A stretch of 64,000 bases of DNA from an uncultured Verrucomicrobiota bacterium (GTDB lineage: Bacteria > Verrucomicrobiota > Verrucomicrobiia > Opitutales > Opitutaceae), in contig CAIRBK010000036.1 of the NCBI GenBank assembly GCA_903876795.1, forward strand, positions 62,001-126,000, read 5' to 3'. The notes beneath the pieces are model-generated. The model ran no database searches and was not told the origin of the DNA. It worked only from the letters and a program-made list of their open reading frames with translations. Shown in pieces: positions 9,401 through 17,368 of the stretch. Positions within the stretch are counted from its first letter, which is position 1. Each line of letters opens with the position of its first letter. A program made the position numbers and the translations under genes.

Positions 9401-10501
9401 CTAGGGCAGTACGGTGACAGGCAGCCCGACCCAGGCCAGGGAGAGCAGGGTGCGGGCGTCCCAGTTGGCGAGGCGGAAGCAGCCGTGGGACTCGGTGCGG
9501 CCGACCTGCTCGGGTGTCGGGGTGCCGTGGATACCGTAGCCGGTGCGGTCGAGGCCGATCCAGGCGACGCCGACCGGGTTGTTGGGGCCGGGGGCGAGGA
9601 TGAGCTTGCGGCCCAAGGCCTGCGCCTCGGCGGACTCGGGGAAGGTCTCGGGGTTGAAGGTGTAGTTGGGATCGGCGATGACCGAGATGACGTGGAGCTC
9701 GCCCACGGGGCGCTTTTCGACGTCGCGGGCGATGCTCACGGGAAAGTGGGCAAGGAGACGACCTTGGGAGTCGCGGGCTTGGAGGACGTGCCCGGAGAGG
9801 CGGATTTCGAGGCGGGCGGCCTTGGCGGGGAACGGCGCGGGGGTGACGTCGGGCACCGACAACACGGTGCCGGGGGTGAGGGCGTTCCAGTTTACGGACG
9901 GGTTGAGGGCCGCGATGAAGCGGTGGCCGGAGTGGGTGAGTTCGGCGGCGAGTTCGAGGGCGTTTTCGTGGGCGAGGGTGGTTTGTTGGGATTTTTCGAG
10001 CCAGGTTTTGCCGAGGGGCTGGAGGTCGGCGAGGGCGTCGGCAGGGAGCACGAGCTGGGTGAGCGGCGGGGTGTCGAGCAAGAGCGCGGCGCGGGTGTCG
10101 TCGTCGAGACGGCCGGTGGCGGGGAGGTTTTGCGATTCCTGAAAGGCGCGCAGGGCGGTGGCGGATTGGACGCCGGCCACGCCGTCGATGGGACCGCAGG
10201 AAAAGCCGTGGCGCGCGAGGGCGATCTGAGCCTCGAGCCAGGATTCGGCGGGACGAGGGTAGGTGCGCGGGGCGACGGGTTTGAACTCGACCGCCGGCGC
10301 GGCGGTCTCGGGGGCGGTTTGGGCGGGGCAGTCTTGGCCCGCGAACAGCAGGCCGCAGAGGAGAAGTAAAATTGGAGGTCGGCGTGCCACGGTGATGGTG
10401 AGTTTTCCCGGCCGGGGGCGCGGCGTCGAGGGGATTTCTGGGGTGGGTGGAGGCGACGGGGTTTGTAATCCGGCCGCAGGTGTCGGATAAAAACAGGACA
10501 T
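9401..10501 (-). CDS. L,D-transpeptidase with peptidoglycan-binding domain
   Basis: PG-binding repeat (CGPIDGVAGVQSATALRAFQESQNL…) and YkuD motif GIHGTPTPEQVGRTESHGCFRLANWDA; true start may be GTG 10390 before a signal peptide. Confidence 0.88.
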   Translation of the reverse strand: MSCFYPTPAAGLQTPSPPPTPEIPSTPRPRPGKLTITVARRPPILLLLCGLLFAGQDCPAQTAPETAAPAVEFKPVAPRTYPRPAESWLEAQIALARHGFSCGPIDGVAGVQSATALRAFQESQNLPATGRLDDDTRAALLLDTPPLTQLVLPADALADLQPLGKTWLEKSQQTTLAHENALELAAELTHSGHRFIAALNPSVNWNALTPGTVLSVPDVTPAPFPAKAARLEIRLSGHVLQARDSQGRLLAHFPVSIARDVEKRPVGELHVISVIADPNYTFNPETFPESAEAQALGRKLILAPGPNNPVGVAWIGLDRTGYGIHGTPTPEQVGRTESHGCFRLANWDARTLLSLAWVGLPVTVLP

Positions 10502-11231
10502 GGCCCGAAGTGTCGTTCATCATCCCACGCTGCGTTGCACGCGTTGCCAGCACATCCCGCGCTGGTGTGTGTGCGAGGGGTTGCGGGCCTTCGCGTGTCC
10601 GCTGGCGGTCGATGTGATGATGCATACGCGGGAGTTTTTCCGGCCGAGCAGCACGGGGCATCTGCTCCAGCGTGTCGTCGAAGGAACGCGCACGCATCTG
10701 TGGCGCCACGACGCGGTGCCGCCGCGGGAGCAGGTGATGCGCCCCGGCAAGGAGCTGTGGGTGCTGCATCCGCTCGGCGAGCCGATGCCGGCCGGCGCCG
10801 ATCCGGCGGGAGTGCAGGTGCTGCTGCTCGACGGGAGCTGGGGCGAGGCGGCGGACATGAAGAAGGATGTCGAAGGTTGGGGTCGCCGGGTGAGCCTGCC
10901 GATGACGGGCAGGAGCCGCTACTGGCTGCGCACGCAGCAGGGGCCGGGGCAGTTTTCCACGGCGGAGGCGTTGTTGTTTGTGCTGGCGGCGCTGGGGTTG
11001 CGGGCGGAGCACGACGCGCTGCGGGTGCAATTGGAGCTGCATGTTTACGCTGGGCTGCGCACGCGCGGGCAGGCGGTGATGGCGGCGGATTTTCTGGCGA
11101 CCTCGCCCTTGCGCGAGGCGATGCCCGGGGTGATCGCGCGGATGCATCCGCAGTCGCCGGAGGAGAAGGCGGCGTTCGGCGCGTTGTTGAAGGAGCGCAC
11201 GGCCAACGCCCGGGTGCATACGGGAGGATGA
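10500..11231 (+). CDS. DTW domain-containing protein (TapT-type tRNA-uridine aminocarboxypropyltransferase)
   Basis: LRCTRCQHIPRWCVCEGL Cys cluster, MMHTREFFRPSSTGHLL, LLLDGSWGEAADM. Confidence 0.85.
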   Translation: MARSVVHHPTLRCTRCQHIPRWCVCEGLRAFACPLAVDVMMHTREFFRPSSTGHLLQRVVEGTRTHLWRHDAVPPREQVMRPGKELWVLHPLGEPMPAGADPAGVQVLLLDGSWGEAADMKKDVEGWGRRVSLPMTGRSRYWLRTQQGPGQFSTAEALLFVLAALGLRAEHDALRVQLELHVYAGLRTRGQAVMAADFLATSPLREAMPGVIARMHPQSPEEKAAFGALLKERTANARVHTGG

Positions 11232-11350
11232 GCCCATGTCGGGCTTCGTGCGATCAGCGGGTGTGAAGGAGGTCGATAACCCGTTTGCCAGGAGGTGATG
11301 ACCTCTCAAAATGCGGTTGGCCGGAGGTGAGACCGGCGGTATTCTTAATC

Positions 11351-11812
11351 ATGAAAACGATACTCACTCCGGTAGATTTTTCGGCGGCCACGCAGGGGGT
11401 TTTGGAAGCGGCGGTGGAGCTGGCCCGGGATGCGGGCGGCCGGCTGGTTTTGTTTAACGCGGTGCAGTTGCCGCTGATCAGCACCGACTATGGACTGACG
11501 GTGGACATGATGCAGGAAACGCTGGCCGCCAATCGGGAGGCGGCGGCCCGGCAGCTTGCGCATCTGGAAAAACGGATCGCCGCTCGCGGCGTGGTGGTGA
11601 CGACGGCGCAGGCCGACGGGTTCCCGCCGGGCAGCATCGTGGATCAGGCCCGCAAGGTGCGCGCCGACTACATTGTGATGGGGTCGCACGGGCACACGGC
11701 GTTTTACGAGCTGATCGTGGGCAGCACGACGCATGCGGTGCTCAAGAACGCGCCCTGTCCGGTTTTGATCGTGCCGCCCGCCGGCAAGCCGCGCAAGAAG
11801 GCGGCGAAGTAG
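11351..11812 (+). CDS. universal stress protein UspA family
   Basis: MKTILTPVDFSAATQGVLEAA; ADYIVMGSHGHTAFYELIVGSTTHAVLKNAPCPVLIV. Confidence 0.93.
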   Translation: MKTILTPVDFSAATQGVLEAAVELARDAGGRLVLFNAVQLPLISTDYGLTVDMMQETLAANREAAARQLAHLEKRIAARGVVVTTAQADGFPPGSIVDQARKVRADYIVMGSHGHTAFYELIVGSTTHAVLKNAPCPVLIVPPAGKPRKKAAK

Positions 11813-11829
11813 GCGGGGTGGCTGGCGGG

Positions 11830-13308
11830 CTAGAAGCTCATCATGCTCGCATAGGTGGCCCGATCGTCGGCGGAGACAAACTCGGACCACTGGCTGATGC
11901 CGAGGGGTTCGCCGGAGTCGAGGCCGGCCAGCGACTCGTCGTAGTGGAAACCCTCGTTGCCGGTCATGGCGACGGTGCGGCCGATGAAGGCGCCGTAGGT
12001 GCCGCCGCTGGTGCCGCCGCCCTTCATCTCCAGATCGGCGGACGGCGCGTAGACCACCGCGCTCAACTGGCCGTTGCCGGCGACCTTGATCGTCTGGGCG
12101 GAGGTGTTGGTGCCCCAGATCATGAGATTTTTCGGGCTGCCGATCGCGGTGGTGGAGCCCGAGGGGGAGGTGGTGGTGACGGTGTTGCCCGCTCCTTGGC
12201 CCGCGATATTGACGTTGCCGTTTACGTAGAGGTTGAGGCTGCTGGTCAGGGTCGCGCTGGTGACGGTATTTTTGGTGCTGTTGACCGTGATGGCTCCGGA
12301 GCCGCCGCCGACGCTGACGTTGCCGCTGACGGTGAGGACGACGTTGTAGCCCGGGGAGACGGTGATGGTCTTGTTGGTGAGCGAGACGCTGGTGGCGGTG
12401 TAGTAGTAGGTCACGGTGCCGTCCGCGGCGGTCGTCCTGGCGTCGCTGGCGGCGTTCTTGGGGAGGGTGACGCTGTTGTTGACCGTGCCCAGTGAGGTCG
12501 CGGTGTTGGTCGGCGCGGGGACGGGGTCGAAGTTGGCGGTGAAGTTGGTGGAGACGCGGGTGTAATCAACGGTGCCGCCGGGGGCGTTGAAGTCGCCGGT
12601 GACCTTGCCTTGGGCGCCCACATCGAGGCCGGTGTAGTCGTTGGTGCCCACGCTGGCGTAGCCGTAGATGTCGGCGTTCCCGACATTGAAGGAGTCGCGC
12701 GTGATGGACGCACTGCCGGCGCTGCCGCGGGCAAAGCGGTTGGTGGTGGCCTGGCTGGGGGTGTAGGCGCCGTAGGTGGAGTTGTAACTGTCCACGTAGG
12801 CGTTGTTGCCGGAGAAGCTGAGGCCGTCCTTGGCGACGAGGCCGTTGGAGAAGCGGGAGCGTTGCTGGAGGGAGATCTTGACCCATTTCTCGATGACGCC
12901 GCCGTTTACTGGGGTGACGGTGGCGCGGGCCACGGCATAGGGGTTGGAGCTGGTCAAGTTGCGGTCACTGACCAGAACCCGGACCGAGACCGAAGCGCCG
13001 CCGGAGACGCTCCCGAGGGCGAACGTGCGGCGGGCGGTGCTGCCGCTGGAAGTGTCCCAATCGGACCAGGCGGAGGAGGAGCCGGTCTTTTTTTTCTGGA
13101 TGGACCACATGGCCTGCTCGAGGCCGGATTCGGCGGCGTTCATGGCCACGCCGGCGTAGTGGCTGCGGTAGGCCATTTGGTTGGTGTTGGTGGCGAGCTT
13201 GAGAAACGAGGTAAGTGAGATGGCGATGATGGCCGCCAGGAGCAGGGCGACGATCAGGACGGAGCCGCGGGAGGAGCGCGGCAGATGCCGATCTGGGGTG
13301 GAGTTCAT
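11830..13308 (-). CDS. PilX-like pilus assembly protein / type IV pilus-associated
   Basis: N-term RGSVLIVALLLAAIIAISLTSFLKLATNTNQMAYRSHYAGVAMNAAESGLEQAMW; next to two prepilins. Confidence 0.7.
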   Translation of the reverse strand: MNSTPDRHLPRSSRGSVLIVALLLAAIIAISLTSFLKLATNTNQMAYRSHYAGVAMNAAESGLEQAMWSIQKKKTGSSSAWSDWDTSSGSTARRTFALGSVSGGASVSVRVLVSDRNLTSSNPYAVARATVTPVNGGVIEKWVKISLQQRSRFSNGLVAKDGLSFSGNNAYVDSYNSTYGAYTPSQATTNRFARGSAGSASITRDSFNVGNADIYGYASVGTNDYTGLDVGAQGKVTGDFNAPGGTVDYTRVSTNFTANFDPVPAPTNTATSLGTVNNSVTLPKNAASDARTTAADGTVTYYYTATSVSLTNKTITVSPGYNVVLTVSGNVSVGGGSGAITVNSTKNTVTSATLTSSLNLYVNGNVNIAGQGAGNTVTTTSPSGSTTAIGSPKNLMIWGTNTSAQTIKVAGNGQLSAVVYAPSADLEMKGGGTSGGTYGAFIGRTVAMTGNEGFHYDESLAGLDSGEPLGISQWSEFVSADDRATYASMMSF

Positions 13309-13313
13309 GGGGA

Positions 13314-13904
13314 TCAGGCGGTGGCTCTTTTGTTGCGGAGAATGAAGCGGGCCGAGATGACGGCGTTGGTCGCGTCGGTCACGGTGCGGGTGCTGCGGAT
13401 GGTGCGCAGCGAAATCTGGATCTGCTTGGTGAGGGCGCTGGCGGCTGCCAGGGTGGAGCCGTCGGTCAGGTTGATGCTGGAGGTGTTGATCTTGTAGGCG
13501 GTGAAGACAAAGGACCCGGAGGCGATGCCGGTGATGAGCGAGGTGGTGGCTCCGTCGGCCGTGCGGTTGAAGGCGCCGGTCGACGCGTCGTAGGCGTAGG
13601 CATAGGTGGTGGTCGAGCCGGAGGTGGTCGGCACCGTGAGGGTGAGGGAGGTTGGGCTGTTCCAGGTGACTTCCTGGGCCATGCGCACATCCTCGGCGAA
13701 GCGTTCGATGGCGCGCCGCGCCTGGGCCTCCATTTCGATGTAATTCTGCATGTTGGCGCCGGTGCGTCCGATGAACAGGAAGCCGGTCATCACGGCGAGG
13801 AGCAGGAATCCGGCGATGCCCGCCGAGACCATGACCTCGACGAGGGTGAAACCGCGGCGGCCGCGGGCGCGATCAAGAGCCGGCGAGTGTGTAGTAGTAA
13901 TCAT
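13314..13904 (-). CDS. prepilin-type N-terminal cleavage/methylation domain protein (PilW-like)
   Basis: RRGFTLVEVMVSAGIAGFLLLAVMTGF prepilin signature. Confidence 0.85.
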   Translation of the reverse strand: MITTTHSPALDRARGRRGFTLVEVMVSAGIAGFLLLAVMTGFLFIGRTGANMQNYIEMEAQARRAIERFAEDVRMAQEVTWNSPTSLTLTVPTTSGSTTTYAYAYDASTGAFNRTADGATTSLITGIASGSFVFTAYKINTSSINLTDGSTLAAASALTKQIQISLRTIRSTRTVTDATNAVISARFILRNKRATA

Positions 13905-14343
13905 AGAGACCGTCCTTGCAGTAATAGCCCGTGGTGCTGCGGGTGTGGGTGAGGTTGTCGATCCCGCTCCAGGTGACCGTGATGGTGATGGACTTCATCT
14001 CTCCGGCCTTTCCGGAGACGTCGGCGCAGGCCCGTGCGGCTGTGAAGCGGGCGGTCATCGCCGTCGTGGTTGAGCTGGCGGGAAAAATCTGGGAGAGGTC
14101 GATGTCGGCGCTGGCGGGGAGCGCGTTGACCTCGCTCCAGTTAAGGAGGCGGATGCGCTCCATCTCGCTCTGGATGATTTGCGAGGCGAGGGTGGTGTTG
14201 CGCGCTCCGTCCACCGCTTTCAGCCCCGCCTGGAGGACGACGATGGATCCGGCTATGGCAAAGGCCATGACGGTGGCCGACAAAGCGACCTCTATCACCG
14301 TGAAGGCGCGCATGCCTTTGCGCATGAATGGGGTGATCTTCAT
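13873..14343 (-). CDS. prepilin-like protein (PilV-like)
   Basis: MRAFTVIEVALSATVMAFAIAGSIVVLQAGLKAVDGARN; overlaps downstream prepilin gene. Confidence 0.78.
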   Translation of the reverse strand: MKITPFMRKGMRAFTVIEVALSATVMAFAIAGSIVVLQAGLKAVDGARNTTLASQIIQSEMERIRLLNWSEVNALPASADIDLSQIFPASSTTTAMTARFTAARACADVSGKAGEMKSITITVTWSGIDNLTHTRSTTGYYCKDGLYDYYYTLAGS

Positions 14344-14529
14344 GGCAACCAGTCTACACCTTGCGGGGTGCTATGGTTAGGGGCCATCGGACCCCATTTC
14401 AGGACCTAAGTTGAATAGATATGGTCAGGCCTATCGCTAGGTATTTTCACCGATGGGGGTGGGTAGGGCGACGAACTTCATTTAGGGACATTCTCTGGAT
14501 CTGACCGCCTGAGGTTGCTTGCTGGCGGG

Positions 14530-14556
14530 AACAACTAACCCATTATGTTAGTTGTT
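14530..14556. repeat. family A palindrome, copy A2: AACAACTAACCCATTATGTTAGTTGTT
   Basis: 10-bp perfect arms, loop CCATTAT. Confidence 0.95.
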
Positions 14557-15264
14557 ACGGGGCGCAAGGGGTGTGTCGCCAACGGGGTTGGGGGATTTGC
14601 CGGCGTTGGACTGCACATAGAGGGCGGCGGCCTGGGAGCGGCGCTTGACCCGGAGTTTTTCAAAAACGCTGACGAGGTAGTTCTTTACGGTGTTGTCGCT
14701 AAGGCCGAGTTCACGGCCGATTTCCTTGTTGGTCTTGCCATCGGCGACGAGCACCAGGACGCGTTTCTCCTGGGCCGACAGGCAAGACAGGCTGTGGTCA
14801 TCGTGAGGGTTGCCGCCCCGGACCATGCGCATGACGCCCGCCATGACGTCGGGGGCCAGAATGGACTTGCCGGCGGCGATGTCATGGATCGCCTGCACGA
14901 GCCCTTTGGGGTCGATCTCCTTCAAGAGATAGCCTTGGGCGCCCGCAGTGATGGCATCGTAGATGAAGTTGTCGTTGGTGAAAGAGGTGAGGATCAGCAC
15001 GCGCGTGTCGGGCAGTCGCTTGAGGATTTCGCGGCATGCGTCGAAGCCCGAGCCGTCCGGCAGGCGTATGTCGAGGAGCACTACGTCGGGTTTGAGCCGG
15101 AGGGCGGTGGACACGGCCTCGGCCACGCCCGGAGCTTCGCCGACAACCGTGATCGGAGGGCGGGGTGCCTCGGCGGCCAGGACAGCCTTGATGCCCTGGC
15201 GAACGAGCGCGCTGTCGTCCACCAGAACGACGCGGATGGAGGGAGCTTTGGCGTGGGCGGTCAT
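14548..15264 (-). CDS. NarL/LuxR family response regulator
   Basis: REC domain (VVLVDDSALVRQG, DVVLLDIRLPDGSG) and LuxR HTH (SAQEKRVLVLVADGKTNKEIGRELGLSDNTVKNYLVSVFEKLRVKRRSQAA); stop in palindrome A2. Confidence 0.93.
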   Translation of the reverse strand: MTAHAKAPSIRVVLVDDSALVRQGIKAVLAAEAPRPPITVVGEAPGVAEAVSTALRLKPDVVLLDIRLPDGSGFDACREILKRLPDTRVLILTSFTNDNFIYDAITAGAQGYLLKEIDPKGLVQAIHDIAAGKSILAPDVMAGVMRMVRGGNPHDDHSLSCLSAQEKRVLVLVADGKTNKEIGRELGLSDNTVKNYLVSVFEKLRVKRRSQAAALYVQSNAGKSPNPVGDTPLAPRNN

Positions 15265-16844
15265 GTGACGGATTCGGTAACGGGAAAGATTACGGTGGTG
15301 CGAGTCCCTTTTCCGGGAAACGAGTTGATTTCGGCGGAGGCGCCCAATTGGCGGGCGCGTTCTATGATGTTGTCGAGGCCGTGGCCGCGTTTGACGGTGG
15401 CGGGGTCGAATCCGGCTCCGTCGTCGGCCACGATGAGCCGGACGGCGCGCGGCGAGGTGAGGGTTCGGAGGCTGACTTGCATATGATGAGCGTGGCCGTG
15501 GCGGAAGGCGTTGCTCGCGCATTCACGGATGATCTGAAGGGCGGCGGTGCGGGCGGAGAGGTGGAGTTGTGCGGCGGCGGATTCGTCGATGTCGAGTTCG
15601 CCGTCGGCCGGACCGGCGGTGCGGAGGAGTTTGAACACCCCGGAGACCGCGGAGGTGAAGCTGTGGCTTTGCAGGGCTTCGGGTTCGAGGCCGGTGATGA
15701 AGTTGCGCACGTCGCGGATGGTTTCGTTGAGGGCGTCCCGGACCTGATCGACGCTTTGGGCGGCCTCGACCGGGCGGGTGTACATCAACGTGCGGGCGGC
15801 GGCCAAGCCCATCCCTGCGGCGTAGATCGACTGGATCACGCCGTCGTGAAGGTCGCGGCCGAGCCGGGCGCGTTCACTCACTTCGCGGGAGAGTTCGTCC
15901 TGTTGGGCGAAGGAGATTTTCAGCTGGCGGGCGATGCGGCCGAGTTCCGTGTCTTGGTTGACGATGAGGCGCAGCGGGGCGGGGTCCTGCCGGGTGAGGC
16001 TGTCACCGATGGCGTTGAGCGGTTTAAAAACCCAGGCGTGGAGGCTCAGGCCGAGTGCGGCCATGACCAGCAGGCCGAAGGCCAGGAATATCCGCGCTTC
16101 GACAGCGTCGTTATGCAGGCGGATTGTTATCGTCGGCAGTTCACGGGTCACGCACAGCAGGCTTAATGTGCGGCCGCGCCAGTCGTTGAGCGCCCGGTTG
16201 ACGTTGATTTCGGCCTGGGGCGACGTGTCGGGCGGCGCGGGACTGTCCAGGCTGATGCGGCTTTCGGTGAGAGTGCCCAGGGATTTGAGAAACGTCTCGT
16301 CCCACAGCCGGGAAACGACCAGCCAGCCTTGGGGCGGGCTGGCGCGCCCGCTGTCGTTGGACGGCTGGATCGGCGCTGCACGCACCTCCAAGAGTTGACC
16401 TTTGTGCCGCAGAAAAAAATAGGGGAAGGGATTGCGGGCGGCCAATTGCCGCCATTCCTCCGCAGTTAAACCGAGGTTGACGGTTTGTTCGTCTTTATCC
16501 TATCCGGTCTGGTAAACCAGCTCGCCATCGGGGGAGAGCACCCAAAGCGCATGGGCTTTGAAGGTGTCGAGGCTTTGGCGCAGGTTGACCTCGGCCCAGG
16601 CTTGGTCTCGGGATTTCATGAATGCCACGGTGTCGTCCCAGCGGGAGTAGTCTTCGGAGAACTGGCGGAGGCTGGCCCCGTTGAGGTCGAGCCATCGTTC
16701 AAGCAGGCTGGCGGCCTCGCGACGGGAGGCGGCGAGCGTGTCGGCCAGTTGGGCCTGCTCAATGTGTCGAAGCAGGGCCAGGGAACCTGCAAATGTGAGC
16801 AAAAACAGCCCCAGCAGCAGGGCGAAACGCAGTTTGATGCTCAT
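15261..16844 (-). pseudogene. CHASE4-like sensor histidine kinase (HisKA_3/HATPase) interrupted by in-frame TAG at 16500-16502
   Basis: ORFs 16500-16844 (MSIKLRFALLLGLFLL…DYSRWDDTVAFM…LVYQTG*) and 15261-16445 (…RLGRDLHDGVIQSIYAAGMGL…GHGLDNIIERARQLGA…) share one frame, separated only by one stop. Confidence 0.75.
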
Positions 16845-16965
16845 GACAGGGGTCTTCGATGGGTAGTTTCCCGCCGAAGGGCTGCAATCCCAAAGACCGG
16901 AAATCACCCTTGACTCAGGCGTGCAGGTTTGGGTTTCTGTCCGGCTTACCCATTTTTAATCCGCC

Positions 16966-17226
16966 ATGGCCAACACGAAATCCGCTATCAAAGCCGCCCG
17001 TAAATCCGAGCGACTCACCACCCGCAACAAGGCCGTCAAAACCCGCCTGAAGACCCTCCACAAGAAGCTGGAGAAGGCTTCCGCCGGTTCCGACAAGGAG
17101 GCCGCCAAGGCCGCCGCCGCCGCCTACGTCTCCGCGATGGACAAGGCCACCAAGTCCGGCGTCGTCCACAAGAACGCCGCCTCCCGCGCCAAGGCCCAGA
17201 CCGCGAAGTTCGTCTTCGCCAAGTAA
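16966..17226 (+). CDS. rpsT: 30S ribosomal protein S20
   Basis: MANTKSAIKAARKSERLTTRNKAVKTRLKTLHKKLE…. Confidence 0.97.
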   Translation: MANTKSAIKAARKSERLTTRNKAVKTRLKTLHKKLEKASAGSDKEAAKAAAAAYVSAMDKATKSGVVHKNAASRAKAQTAKFVFAK

Positions 17227-17253
17227 GCCGGCCGCCCGTCCTGCTTTTTTTCG

Positions 17254-17287
17254 CCCTCCCTCGGCCCTGCGCCTCGGAGGGTTTTTT
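17254..17287 (+). terminator. Rho-independent terminator after rpsT
   Basis: CCCTCC…GGAGGG hairpin followed by TTTTTT. Confidence 0.75.
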
Positions 17288-17368
17288 GTTGTCCGGGAAA
17301 AGCGAGTCTTCCCAATATCCGGCCTTGTGGGTTCGCGGTGGTCTCCGTGAAATTGGCGCCGTCTTCGG

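Noticed and set aside
6785-10369. 1194-aa plus-strand ORF
   Set aside because: Gly/Ala/Arg-rich low-complexity translation antisense to four well-supported genes (subtilase, ung, L,D-transpeptidase, transporter); a GC-driven spurious ORF.
8376-11309. 977-aa minus-strand ORF
   Set aside because: Arg/Pro-rich, overlaps ung, L,D-transpeptidase and DTW genes in other frames; no family motifs.
11287-11340. Small hairpins (GAGGTgatgACCTC, GCCGGaggtgagaCCGGC) upstream of the universal stress gene
   Set aside because: Short arms in a GC-rich region; not clearly beyond chance.
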